Assembly (NCBI GenBank): GCA_023441255.1
Contig: JAEZPW010000336.1
Location: 1-41,079 of the forward strand
Length of the DNA: 41,079 nt
Reading direction: 5' to 3'
Source: Acidobacteriota bacterium
GTDB taxonomy: Bacteria; Acidobacteriota; Terriglobia; Terriglobales; Acidobacteriaceae
Shown here: piece by piece, positions 24,162-33,238 of the stretch
Layout: the number at the start of each line of letters is the position of its first letter
Numbering within the stretch: position 1 is the first letter of the stretch
Made by a program: the position numbers and the translations under genes
Notes under the pieces: model-generated
Told to the model about the DNA's origin: nothing
Seen by the model: only the letters and a program-made list of their open reading frames with translations
Databases searched by the model: none

Positions 24162-25196
24162 ATGGCACATACTTCTCCGAATTCCGTGTCGTTGCTGCGC
24201 CGGAATGCTTTCGTTTTTCTTGCCCTCGCTATACTCGGACCCTCGCTGCTGTGGGCCGCCAGCTTTGCGCCGCCGCGAGGAAAGGTCCTGCACATCGCGG
24301 GCCAGGATCGCGAGAGCATCGGAGAATACATCCACGACGTCTGCGGCGATGGTCGCGAATGTCCGCTGCCGGCAGGTCTTGCTTTCTATACCAGTCTGAA
24401 GTTGTCCGGTGTCTCATCGCCCCATGCGAACGAGCCCGGCGATAATCATCAGGATCTTGAATTCTTGCTGCGCCAGCCCAAGACCATGGCGTTGCAGGTC
24501 GGGCTGTATCTGAATGCCAGCGAACTTGCGCCTGTCGCCGAGGGCAAGTTCGACGGTTCGGTGGACCGGCTTGCCCGTGTTATCCGAGACAGCGGCCGTG
24601 TCGTCTACCTCCGCATCGGGTATGAGTTCGACGGTCCCCACAATGCATATGACCCCGCTCTTTATCGAGAAGCCTACCGGCATATAGTCGATCGGCTACG
24701 GGCTGCCAAGCTCACGAAGGTCGCCTACGTATGGCACTCGCAGGCTCGGAGCGAGACTTATCAGGGGCGCGACATGATGGAGTGGTACCCCGGTGATAAG
24801 TACGTCGATTGGGTTGGAATCAGTTATTTCTTCGAAGACGAATCTGCTGCGCGTCAGCAGGTAGTTGAGATCGCGCGGCGCAAGAAACTGCCGGTCATGA
24901 TCTGCGAGGCAAGCGCCATCCGTCCGACGCCGCAGAGCAAGGCCCTGCATGGGCAGGCCTACTGGGACTACTGGTACGAACCATTCTTTCGATTCATCGA
25001 AAGCACCCCGGAGATACAGGCCTTCAGCATCATCCAGTGCAACTGGGACGGTCAGAAGCAGTGGATACCCCTCAGTTGGGGCGATGGACGTCTCACATCA
25101 GACGCCGTCGTGCTGCGTAACTGGCGAGCGAAGATGAAATCCGACAGGTTTCTCCATAATCGGGCCGACCTGAAGGACATGCTCACGGCAAGGTAG
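24162..25196 (+). CDS. Secreted glycosidase of clan GH-A type (GH26-like)
   Basis: This 344-residue exported protein has a signal peptide (RRNAFVFLALAILGPSLLWA). The body looks like a (beta/alpha)8 hydrolase: VVYLRIGYEFDG places a candidate acid/base Glu at residue 155, YVWHSQ and DWVGISYFFED mark later strands, and VMICEASAIRP places a candidate nucleophile Glu at 249. This layout resembles beta-mannanase-like GH26 and related families. The start has AAGGA (24149-24153) eight bases ahead; the frame is open from 24087. The substrate (mannan, other beta-glycan) is not decided by sequence. It is probably transcribed apart from the upstream gene because of the terminator. Confidence 0.7.
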   Translation: MAHTSPNSVSLLRRNAFVFLALAILGPSLLWAASFAPPRGKVLHIAGQDRESIGEYIHDVCGDGRECPLPAGLAFYTSLKLSGVSSPHANEPGDNHQDLEFLLRQPKTMALQVGLYLNASELAPVAEGKFDGSVDRLARVIRDSGRVVYLRIGYEFDGPHNAYDPALYREAYRHIVDRLRAAKLTKVAYVWHSQARSETYQGRDMMEWYPGDKYVDWVGISYFFEDESAARQQVVEIARRKKLPVMICEASAIRPTPQSKALHGQAYWDYWYEPFFRFIESTPEIQAFSIIQCNWDGQKQWIPLSWGDGRLTSDAVVLRNWRAKMKSDRFLHNRADLKDMLTAR

Positions 25197-25260
25197 CCGT
25201 GAGGCTGGCCAGAGTTCCTGCTTGAAAGTCTCCTCCAAGTAGCGCACAATTTCGCGCGCA

Positions 25261-25872
25261 ATGATCAACTTACCTTTGCGTGCGTTTAAGTGGACGATGC
25301 TGCTGCTGTTTGCGTGCACGGGTCCGGTGCTGATGGCACAACGGGGCGCGCTGACGGCTCCCCGGAACATCTCGCAACTGACCGCACGGTCAGCGCTCAT
25401 CCTGCGTGGCCGAGTCGTTGAGGCCCATGTCGAGCGCCACGCAACGGTGCGCGGCTTGCGAACCGTTGTCGTAACGCTCCGCAGCGAAGAAGTCATGAAG
25501 GGGCGCGCTGGGGCGACCTACACGTTTCGCGAGGTTATCTGGGACGTTCGCGACATTGACGACAAGGCGGGCTACCGCAAGGGGCAGCAGTGGCTGCTGT
25601 TTCTGAATGCACCGAACGAGAACGGGCTTACCAGTCCCGTCGGTCTCGAACAGGGCCGCTTCAAAGTCATCGAGCGAGCGGATCGCAAGGTCGAAGTCGT
25701 GAACGGGCGCGGCAATGTTGGCTTGTTTGAAGGCGTGACACAGGCGCCAGAGTACAAGGCCTCTACGCTCTCTTCTCGTGCGCAGTCCATGGTGAGTACG
25801 CATCGGCAGGGGGCCGTCATGCTGGATTCTTTGCGCGAGGTCGTTCGCTCTCTCGCGGGAGGTCAGCAATGA
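25261..25872 (+). CDS. Exported protein of unknown function, first gene of a coupled operon
   Basis: This 203-residue protein has a signal peptide (WTMLLLFACTGPVLMAQ) and a compact domain with LTARSALILRGRVVEAHVE, YTFREVIWD and GQQWLLFLNAPNENGLTSP. This pattern of a beta-barrel-like region reading RG-V and LLFL recalls secreted proteins found beside acidobacterial proteases. No catalytic motif is seen. The stop overlaps the start of the metzincin gene (ATGA at 25869), so the products are made together. It may be an inhibitor, propeptide or chaperone of the peptidase; that is a guess from coupling. Confidence 0.75.
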   Translation: MINLPLRAFKWTMLLLFACTGPVLMAQRGALTAPRNISQLTARSALILRGRVVEAHVERHATVRGLRTVVVTLRSEEVMKGRAGATYTFREVIWDVRDIDDKAGYRKGQQWLLFLNAPNENGLTSPVGLEQGRFKVIERADRKVEVVNGRGNVGLFEGVTQAPEYKASTLSSRAQSMVSTHRQGAVMLDSLREVVRSLAGGQQ

Positions 25873-27266
25873 GTGGAAACGCGCGCTTTGTACTTCTGCT
25901 CTTTGCTCTGTTCGCCGTCTCCGGAGTTGCAGTAGGCGGAGGCCCAATGGAAGTCGGGAGTCCGTACCTGGGAGAAGACGGCAAGATCATCACCTGGCCT
26001 ACGATGCCGATCACCTATCACCTGGACGGCGGTCCGCTGAGCAAAACCTCGTCCGGCGACGTTATCAATCATTCCGCGGCCGTCACCAGGGTGGCGAAGA
26101 TGTTCGGCGTCTGGCAGAACGTGACCACCACTTCTGTCAAATACAGCAACGGCGGGGCGATCAAGGCGGTTGCCGATGGCGATGTCAGCACACTTACTGA
26201 ATATGACCAGGCTGAAAGCGCATGCTACAACGGATCAGAGACGCCAGTCATTTTCGACGCCGACGGCTCGATCCTGAAGGCCATGGGCGTTGACGACGCG
26301 GTCATCGGCTTCTCCGGCATCTGCGACGTGGATGCTTCGGGCCATGTGGTTGCGGGCATCCTGTTGATGAACGGCAAATGGAAGGATGGCATAGACAATA
26401 CCGTCAACGGCGAATTGACAGATTCCCAGTTCGATGAGGCAATTTCACACGAGATCGGCCACCTTTCGGGCCTCGACCACTCGCAAATCAACGTTGACCA
26501 ATTTCTGAACACCTACAATCCCTGTTCGGCTCATGATGTGATCGCCGGCATGCCATTGATGTTCCCCTTCGCTGTATGCAACGGACGACAGGCGGTTGGG
26601 GCGCCCGTCCTCTCCGAGGATGATAAGGCATGGATCTCGAAACTCTATCCCGCCCAGAGCTTCAGCACGGGCTACGGTTTCATTCGCGGCACGATTTTCT
26701 TCTCGGACGGATACACACAGGCACAGGGAGTGAACGTTGTCGCTCGCAAGGTTGGGAGCGAAATGACCTTTGCGGTATCAGTCGTCTCCGGCTTTCTGTT
26801 CACTGGTAATCCGGGACAGAGCCTGACGGCAACCTATCTGAAGTGCAATCCTCCCGACCACGCGGGATGTGTAAACGGCTACTACGGAGACAACACCAAG
26901 GGCTCGCGGTTCGGCTCCCGGTCGACGGCGATGATCGGGTACTACGAAATCCCAGTTCCACCGGGCGACTACACAGTGGAGGTGGAGAGCGTCTACTCCG
27001 CATTCACGGGTGGCTCCAGCGTGGGACCTCTTGATCCTCCGGCCCTGAACCCAGGTTATAACGAGTTCTGGAGCACGCCGGAATCAGCCGACGACATACC
27101 TTCCGACAAAAGCACCGTGCACGTAAACGCCGGTGCTGCAAGTGAAGGCGTGCACATAATTCTGAACAATACCAGGCCTCGCACCGACACGTTCGACGGG
27201 GCACTGCTGCTTTGGCCAGACGCGCCGCAAGTGGTTTCGCCGGTCCGCGACGGAGGCCACGCATGA
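25869..27266 (+). CDS. Exported metzincin (matrixin-like) peptidase with C-terminal carrier domain
   Basis: This 465-residue protein has a signal peptide (FVLLLFALFAVSGVAVGG). The zinc motif HEIGHLSGLDH spans 194-204 and fits the metzincin pattern HExxHxxGxxH. MPLMFPF about 30 residues later supplies the Met-turn. The N-terminal ITYHLDGGP start is like matrixin catalytic domains. From about 290 a beta-rich domain follows (FIRGTIFFSDGYTQAQGVNVVARK, IPVPPGDYTVEVES), resembling carboxypeptidase-regulatory or collagen-binding-B modules. It is ATGA-coupled on both sides (25869, 27263). A secreted protease acting on extracellular protein is likely. The substrate is unknown. Confidence 0.85.
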   Translation: MSGNARFVLLLFALFAVSGVAVGGGPMEVGSPYLGEDGKIITWPTMPITYHLDGGPLSKTSSGDVINHSAAVTRVAKMFGVWQNVTTTSVKYSNGGAIKAVADGDVSTLTEYDQAESACYNGSETPVIFDADGSILKAMGVDDAVIGFSGICDVDASGHVVAGILLMNGKWKDGIDNTVNGELTDSQFDEAISHEIGHLSGLDHSQINVDQFLNTYNPCSAHDVIAGMPLMFPFAVCNGRQAVGAPVLSEDDKAWISKLYPAQSFSTGYGFIRGTIFFSDGYTQAQGVNVVARKVGSEMTFAVSVVSGFLFTGNPGQSLTATYLKCNPPDHAGCVNGYYGDNTKGSRFGSRSTAMIGYYEIPVPPGDYTVEVESVYSAFTGGSSVGPLDPPALNPGYNEFWSTPESADDIPSDKSTVHVNAGAASEGVHIILNNTRPRTDTFDGALLLWPDAPQVVSPVRDGGHA

Positions 27267-29794
27267 GATCGCGTATCTCGGTTGTCAGCCTGATGTTTGT
27301 GACGCTTGCCTTGGTGCTTCTGTCCTCATGCGGCGGAGGCGGCGGCTCAAGCACGCCTCCACCACCCCCGCCACCACCCGCTACTTTGTCCATTGTGACT
27401 ACGGAGATTCCGAACGGCGTGGTGGGGAAAGCTTACTCCGCCACTCTGCAGGCGACCGGGGGCTCGGGAACAAAAACCTGGACTCTGACCTCAGGACCCT
27501 CATGGCTGAAACTGAACTCAGCTACCGGCGAACTCACCGGCAACCCGACCGAGTACTGGTACGGTTGGATCGGCGTGGACGTTAGGGACACGGCTGGCCA
27601 TTCAGCCAGCGCTCAGCCAACTCTTGCAATCTATACTGTGCTTGAAATCGTTCCCCCGCCGGGGGGAACACTTGGCCTGGACTACTCGGGTACTATGACC
27701 GCGCGCGGCGGCGCTTTCCCAATTAAGAAGCTGACGGTCACCGGGTTGCTGCCTCCCGGGTTGACCGCACAGTTTGATGGCTACGGCAACGGGACCATCA
27801 CAGGGACTCCATCGCAAGCCGGTTCTTTTACATTTACGGCCGAAACTTCCGACAGCGCGAATCCTCCGCAGACGGTTAAGTCTGATATCACGATGGTGAT
27901 TGATACCCACGTTGCGATCACCACGAAGGAATTCAAGTACGGCGTGGAGGGCCGCTCGTACAGCGACAGGCCCACGGCCATCAACGGCACAACTCCGTAC
28001 ACCTGGAGCGCTGGTTGGTTGCCTCAGGGGCTTTCCATCAATTCCGCCACTGGTGAGATCACCGGAACTCCGACGGCGGGTTTCGGGAACGTGAGCTTGT
28101 CGGTGAGTGATTCCAGCAATCCTCCGCAGATCGCGACGCGCAGCGTGCGTCTCGATGTCTATGGCAAGCTGCGGTTCGGCAATAGCAACCCGGTCTTCAC
28201 AGTGCCGGCTGGATGGTCTTCAAACTCTTTCGACACAGGCGGTGGCGTGCCGCCTCTCACCTATACGGTGACGTCAGGTCAGCTTCCACCCGGCGTTTCT
28301 CTCAACTCGAACTACGGTTCGATATCGGGCACAGCCCAACAGGGTGATTACGAGTTCTCCGTCACGGTTCAGGATTCGGCATCGCCGCCGCAGGTAGCGG
28401 AGCGACCGTTTGCCATGCACGTCCTTCCGCCAAAAATTTCCGCGGATTGGACCGCCACGATTAAGGGCACTGCAGGAAAGCCTCTCTCCTACCAGTTCAA
28501 TGCATGGGCTGGAACACCACCCTACAGCTGGAGTGTTACAGGTTTTCTTCCAGCTGGCCTGACTCTATCGGAATCCGGACTTCTTTCAGGCACGCCGGCC
28601 GAGGACGGCTATTTTGACTTCACTGCGGAGGTCAGCGACTCCGCCAGTCCGGTGCAGAGAGCCAGAACCGACGCCAGCCTGCAGGTGCTCCCGCTCGCTC
28701 CTGTGCCGAACAACAGCATCGCCAACGCGACGCCGCTTGGTTGGGATGGCCTTTCAGCATCGATCAGCCCTTATACCGACGACAACGGTGTGGCGGCGCC
28801 CGACACCGATTACTTTAAGTTTCTGGCGCAGGGCGGCAAAACGCTCACCATCGCTGCGAACGTGGGTTCCCCCAGCTACATCGATCCGGTTCTCGAATTG
28901 CTGGATTCGAATGGAGCACGGCTGAAAACCTGCAACAACATGGGCGACGACAACGTGCCCTCCTGGATCGTGGCAGACCCAACGCCAACGGGGTATGACG
29001 ACGAATGTATCAATGACGATGGATACAACGGGGTGAGTTCATATCTCGAATTCAAGGCGCCAGGCAATACGGATACGATACAGACTATTTACGCCCACGT
29101 GGTGGATTACCGTGGAGACGCGCGCCCTGACCTGACTTACGGCATCAGCGTGTGGTATCCCTTCGAGCCGTTACGCGTGCGCGAAACGGCGATGCCGGTC
29201 GGTGCCGTGGGACGTAACATTTCCTGGACGCCATGGCCAACCGGTGGTTTGGGGACTACCAGTCTTTCGCTGGCAGCCGGTGCGTCATTGCCGGCTGGAC
29301 TTTCGATAGCCGGAAACTTCGTAACCGGAGCGCCGACCACAGCGGGCCAGTATGTTGTCAAACTGCAGGAGAGGGACTCCGCAAATCCTCCGGAGGTGGT
29401 GGAGCGAACGTATCAGTTCACCGTGGTTCCGCAGCTGACCATGAACGACTCTATATTGCCCGATGCCACTGTCGGCGTTCCCTATGATGTTCGCGTTCCG
29501 TTTGCCGGCGGTGGTCAGATACTGAAGTTCTCGCTCGGCAGCGCCTCGTGGCCCTGCTGCCTCTACATGCGCGAGGACGGCCACATCGTCGGAACGCCGA
29601 AAGAAGCGGGAACGTTCAGTAACTGGGTCAACGTCGAGGACGAGAGCGGTCAGGGGGTGTACCGGTACATAACTCTGAAGGTCTCTGACGGTGCACTCCA
29701 GAGCGGACATTCGCTGCAAACCGCCACAACCGTTCCGTCTGCTGACGGTAAGAGAACAGGCACCGAACGCACGGATTCGGTCTTAGCGAAATAA
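27263..29794 (+). CDS. Lipoprotein with multiple putative-Ig (He_PIG) repeats
   Basis: This 843-residue protein starts at the ATG coupled to the metzincin stop. The lipobox LLSSC is followed by a glycine and proline run (GGGGGSS, TPPPPPPPP), a flexible tether. At least five repeats follow with the putative-Ig pattern GxxYSxxLxAxGG, LPxGLSLNSxTGEITGTPT, FTxxVxDSxxP (about 40-490). A module near 500-650 (NSIANATPL, TDYFKFLAQGGKTLTIAANVG, DPVLELLDSNG) resembles a bacterial pre-peptidase C-terminal domain. Two more Ig-like repeats end the protein. Such surface lipoproteins bind glycans or partner proteins. Coupling to the peptidase suggests it displays or holds that enzyme at the surface, which is inferred. 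Confidence 0.85.
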   Translation: MRSRISVVSLMFVTLALVLLSSCGGGGGSSTPPPPPPPPATLSIVTTEIPNGVVGKAYSATLQATGGSGTKTWTLTSGPSWLKLNSATGELTGNPTEYWYGWIGVDVRDTAGHSASAQPTLAIYTVLEIVPPPGGTLGLDYSGTMTARGGAFPIKKLTVTGLLPPGLTAQFDGYGNGTITGTPSQAGSFTFTAETSDSANPPQTVKSDITMVIDTHVAITTKEFKYGVEGRSYSDRPTAINGTTPYTWSAGWLPQGLSINSATGEITGTPTAGFGNVSLSVSDSSNPPQIATRSVRLDVYGKLRFGNSNPVFTVPAGWSSNSFDTGGGVPPLTYTVTSGQLPPGVSLNSNYGSISGTAQQGDYEFSVTVQDSASPPQVAERPFAMHVLPPKISADWTATIKGTAGKPLSYQFNAWAGTPPYSWSVTGFLPAGLTLSESGLLSGTPAEDGYFDFTAEVSDSASPVQRARTDASLQVLPLAPVPNNSIANATPLGWDGLSASISPYTDDNGVAAPDTDYFKFLAQGGKTLTIAANVGSPSYIDPVLELLDSNGARLKTCNNMGDDNVPSWIVADPTPTGYDDECINDDGYNGVSSYLEFKAPGNTDTIQTIYAHVVDYRGDARPDLTYGISVWYPFEPLRVRETAMPVGAVGRNISWTPWPTGGLGTTSLSLAAGASLPAGLSIAGNFVTGAPTTAGQYVVKLQERDSANPPEVVERTYQFTVVPQLTMNDSILPDATVGVPYDVRVPFAGGGQILKFSLGSASWPCCLYMREDGHIVGTPKEAGTFSNWVNVEDESGQGVYRYITLKVSDGALQSGHSLQTATTVPSADGKRTGTERTDSVLAK

Positions 29795-29818
29795 CAACGA
29801 CAGTTGCCAGCCGGAACT

Positions 29819-29848
29819 CTCACCTTGGAAGAGAATTTCGAAGGTGAG
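29819..29848 (+). terminator. Weak hairpin after the Ig lipoprotein
   Basis: CTCACCTT (29819-29826) and AAGGTGAG (29841-29848) form an 8-bp stem with a 14-nt loop, followed by GGTTTCG. It lies 24 nt after the stop. The tail is poor, so termination may be partial. Confidence 0.45.
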
Positions 29849-30018
29849 GGTTTCGTGCTAGCGCGCCTGAGCCTTGTCGAGTGCTTCGGCAAGATTCAGT
29901 CGAAGACTGCGCGAGATCCACGCGCCTGATTATTTCGTGTTGCTCAGGGTCCTTCGTTTCTCAACGCGCCGGTGTTATAAGGTACCTGTCTGCCGTGCAA
30001 GTCAGTGGAGGAATGGTC

Positions 30019-31944
30019 TTGGAAAAAGTCAGCCGCCGGAAGTTCATCACCACTGCCGCCGCCGTTTCTGCAAGCGCGATTGTTCCTGCCGACCTGGTGG
30101 CGTTCCAGGACCCGGTGGTGAACGCAATTTCCGACCGCTCCGGCAAGCCGGCAACTCGTGAAGCCGTGACTTGGCGTGCCGTTCCGTTCCCGATGAAGAA
30201 CGTGCGACTCGGACCGGGAGCTTTTGGTGACGCGGCCGATGCGAACCGCCGCTATCTTAAAACGCTGCCCCCCGACAGACTGCTGCATACCTTTCGCCTC
30301 ACTGCGGGGCTGCCGTCATCCGCCGAGCCGCTGGGCGACTGGGAGAAGCCCGATTGCGAATTGCGCGGCCACTTCGCTGGGGGGCATTACCTTTCCGCAT
30401 GCGCGATGGCTTACGCCAGCTCCGGCGACGAGGAGCTTAAGCGTAATGGCGATACGATGGTCGCTGAACTGGGAAAATGCCAGCAGAAGAGCGGCTATCT
30501 CAGCGCCTTTCCTCCGGAACTTTTCGACCGCCTGCGCGACGGAGTGAATGTGTGGGCACCGTTTTACACGATTCACAAGATCATGGCGGGCCATCTCGAC
30601 ATGTACACGCTCGCCGGAAACGAGCAGGCGCTCGACACCGTGCAGAAGATGGCCGGGTGGGTTCAGAGCTGGGCGAATCCCCTCAGCGAGCAGCAGATGC
30701 AGCGCGTGCTGAACGTCGAATACGGCGGGATCGGCGAGGTCCTCTGCAATCTCTACGCCGTTACCGGAAAGCGGGATTATCTCGAACTCGCGCGTCGCTT
30801 TGAAAAGAAGTGGTTTTTCGATCCGCTCGCCGCGCACCGCGACGAACTGAAGGGCTTGCACGTCAACACTCACATTCCCCAGGTCATCGCCGCAGCACGG
30901 TACTACGAACTCACAGACGACAAGCGTTCGTGGAACATCGCTGATTATTTCTGGAACGAGGTTGTGGCGGAGCGATCCTACTGCACTGGCGGCACCAGCA
31001 ACTTCGAATTGTGGAGAGCGGAGCCCGGCGTTCTCTCCACTCAGCTCAGCCCGCACACGGCCGAAGATTGCTGCGTTTATAACATGATGAAGCTTACGCG
31101 CCACCTCTTCGGCTGGTCGCCTCAGGCGCGCTACATGGATTACTTCGAGCGTGTCCTGTTCAACCATCGAATGGGGACAATTGATCCCGAGACTGGAACG
31201 ACCGTCTACTACCTGCCGCACGGCCACGGTTACTCAAAAATTTTCGCCAAGCCGTTCGACTCTTTCTGGTGTTGCAACGGTACGGGCGCGGAGGAATTTG
31301 CGAAGCTGACGGATACGATCTACTTCCACGGCGACAACGCAATTTTCGTCAACCTTTTCATCGAATCTGAGCTGGACTGGCCGGAGAAGGGCATTCGCCT
31401 GAAACAGCAGACCGCTTTTCCCGACGAGCAGGGGACGACTCTGATCGTGAGCTCAAGCGCGCCGGTCAACCTCGATATCAACCTGCGTATTCCTTATTGG
31501 TCGAAGGGTGGGAGCGTAAAGATAAACGGGCGAGTGTTGCCCGCATTCGCTGATTCCAGCAGCTATCTCGTTCTGCGCGGGCCCTGGAAGAACGGCGACC
31601 GCATCGAAGTGAGCTTGCCCATGCACCTGCACGCAGCCCCGATGCCCGACAATGAGAACGTTCAGGCCGCGATGTATGGACCGCTGGTGCTGGCAGCGCA
31701 ATTCGAACAAGAGCCCCGCGAAAATTGGTATCGGCATTTCTCGGCACAAGAGAAAGTCCCTTCCGCCCAACCCCTGCAGATCACCGGCAAGCTCGACGAT
31801 CCGGCAACGTGGCTCGAACCTGCCTCGGGGAAGCTGACTTTCCGCACTATCGGACAGAAAAAGACTGCCACGCTCGTGCCACTATCGCGAATCCTGCACG
31901 AACGCTACTCGGTGTACCACGAGGTCATCGCAAAAAGTTCCTGA
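30019..31944 (+). CDS. Tat-exported GH127 (DUF1680) beta-L-arabinofuranosidase-like enzyme
   Basis: This protein of about 641 residues belongs to GH127, which cleaves beta-L-arabinofuranosyl ends of plant glycans. A twin-arginine signal (SRRKFITTAAAVSASAIVP) indicates folded export. Conserved blocks are RGHFAGGHYLSACA, GEVLCNLYAVTG, HVNTHIPQVIAAARYY, TAEDCCVYNMMKLTR and FWCCNGTGAEEFAKL. The Cys pairs at 351-352 and 418-419 match the zinc-cysteinate site of this family, where a Cys is the nucleophile. The frame opens at 29881 and has an ATG at 30013, but GGAGG (30007-30011) is only one base before that ATG and seven before the TTG at 30019, so TTG is the better start. The next genes are convergent. 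Confidence 0.9.
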   Translation: MEKVSRRKFITTAAAVSASAIVPADLVAFQDPVVNAISDRSGKPATREAVTWRAVPFPMKNVRLGPGAFGDAADANRRYLKTLPPDRLLHTFRLTAGLPSSAEPLGDWEKPDCELRGHFAGGHYLSACAMAYASSGDEELKRNGDTMVAELGKCQQKSGYLSAFPPELFDRLRDGVNVWAPFYTIHKIMAGHLDMYTLAGNEQALDTVQKMAGWVQSWANPLSEQQMQRVLNVEYGGIGEVLCNLYAVTGKRDYLELARRFEKKWFFDPLAAHRDELKGLHVNTHIPQVIAAARYYELTDDKRSWNIADYFWNEVVAERSYCTGGTSNFELWRAEPGVLSTQLSPHTAEDCCVYNMMKLTRHLFGWSPQARYMDYFERVLFNHRMGTIDPETGTTVYYLPHGHGYSKIFAKPFDSFWCCNGTGAEEFAKLTDTIYFHGDNAIFVNLFIESELDWPEKGIRLKQQTAFPDEQGTTLIVSSSAPVNLDINLRIPYWSKGGSVKINGRVLPAFADSSSYLVLRGPWKNGDRIEVSLPMHLHAAPMPDNENVQAAMYGPLVLAAQFEQEPRENWYRHFSAQEKVPSAQPLQITGKLDDPATWLEPASGKLTFRTIGQKKTATLVPLSRILHERYSVYHEVIAKSS

Positions 31945-31981
31945 AACGACCTGGGCCGGGTGCGGATTTGGACAGCGAACG

Positions 31982-33235
31982 TTATTCATAGCGCAACGCC
32001 TCGATCGGATCGAGACGCGATGCGCGTATTGCCGGAATCATGCCGCTGACCAGTCCTACGAATGCCAGAATGCCGGTCGAGACCAGCACGGTGACCGGTG
32101 AAATGATCAGGCGAATATCGCCCATCTCTCCGTGCTGAGCCAGCGCGCTGTATAGCGTGAGGTTTCCAACAGACAAAGAAATGATGTAGGCGAGCGCTAT
32201 ACCCAGCACTCCGCCAAAAAAGCTGATGGTCAGTGCTTCCGACAGGAACTGCATGAGTATGTCGAACCTGCGCGCACCCAGCGCTTTTTCCACTCCGATC
32301 TCGCGCGTCCGTTGAGTCACGCTCACCAGCATGATGTTCATCAGTCCGACGCCCCCGATCCCCAGCGTAAGAGTGCCTATGAATGCAAGCAACACCTGCA
32401 AGGCGAGGGTGATTATGCGGAACTGGGACAGCTGTTCCATCAGGCTGAATACAAACAGGGCACGCTTGTCGTCAGGGCGGAACCCGTGTTGTGCTCCCAA
32501 CGTACTGCGGATGGAGGTCTCAACCGCTCCGTAGTCATAGCCGAGAAACTCCAGCCAGATGACGTCGATGTAATACGTATCTCGAAAGTCACTCAGCGTG
32601 GGAAAGGGTATGTAGACAACGCGGTTGATGTTGTTGTCAGTGCCTTCCTGGGGCCTGGGCTTAAGTACGCCGATCACTTCGAAAGGAATGCCATTGATGC
32701 GGATCTTCTCTCCGAGAGCGAACCGTCCGGAGAAAAGTTTCTCCTTGGCTTCCGACCCCAGCACGCAGACACGTGCGCGCTGCTGCAGGTCTTCAGCATT
32801 ATAGAAACGGCCCGCGTCCGTCCGCAGATTTTGAATGTCCTGAAGTGCGGAATTGCCGGCGTGGATACTCCAGCTGTAAGAGCGCCCCTCGTAGCTGACT
32901 GGCGCGTCGTAAAACGATTCGGGGGTTATGCGGGTCACGTGCGGCACATTGGCCACGATACGATCGATGTCGTCCTTGGTGAGCCGAATGCTCGTGCCGG
33001 CCTTGTTTCCTCCGGCCTGCATGGACGTTCTCCCGCCCGCAACGCCCATGGCCTGCATGCTAGCGTAGCTCTTGAATATGTTGACGATGGCCTGCGAAAA
33101 ACCCGTGCCGTAGGCCAGGAGCAACACGACTGTTGCGATGCCCCAAGCCATGCCGAGCATGGTGAGCGCGGTTCGCCTGCGGTTATGCTTGAGCGACCGG
33201 TAAGCTTCCGAGAGCACATCTCTCGCGTTAACCAT
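31982..33235 (-). CDS. MacB-like ABC permease (second of a pair)
   Basis: This 417-residue permease has the MacB layout: a membrane helix near 23-45 (RRTALTMLGMAWGIATVVLLL), a periplasmic MacB_PCD domain (about 50-270), then an FtsX domain with three helices near 285-410. The conserved FtsX segments LVSVTQRTREIGVEKALGA and GMIPAIRASRLDPIEALRYE are present. It follows its paralogue with a 3-bp gap. No ATPase or periplasmic adaptor is present in the window, so the ATPase must be elsewhere. Such permeases export lipoproteins, peptides or drugs, or act as mechanotransmission devices. The substrate is unknown. Confidence 0.9.
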   Translation of the reverse strand: MVNARDVLSEAYRSLKHNRRRTALTMLGMAWGIATVVLLLAYGTGFSQAIVNIFKSYASMQAMGVAGGRTSMQAGGNKAGTSIRLTKDDIDRIVANVPHVTRITPESFYDAPVSYEGRSYSWSIHAGNSALQDIQNLRTDAGRFYNAEDLQQRARVCVLGSEAKEKLFSGRFALGEKIRINGIPFEVIGVLKPRPQEGTDNNINRVVYIPFPTLSDFRDTYYIDVIWLEFLGYDYGAVETSIRSTLGAQHGFRPDDKRALFVFSLMEQLSQFRIITLALQVLLAFIGTLTLGIGGVGLMNIMLVSVTQRTREIGVEKALGARRFDILMQFLSEALTISFFGGVLGIALAYIISLSVGNLTLYSALAQHGEMGDIRLIISPVTVLVSTGILAFVGLVSGMIPAIRASRLDPIEALRYE

Positions 33236-33238
33236 CTG

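Noticed and set aside
22713..24335. A 540-codon minus-strand frame over the TPR gene
   Set aside because: It mirrors a gene with signal peptide, ribosome site and terminator, and its translation is arginine/leucine-rich without motifs.
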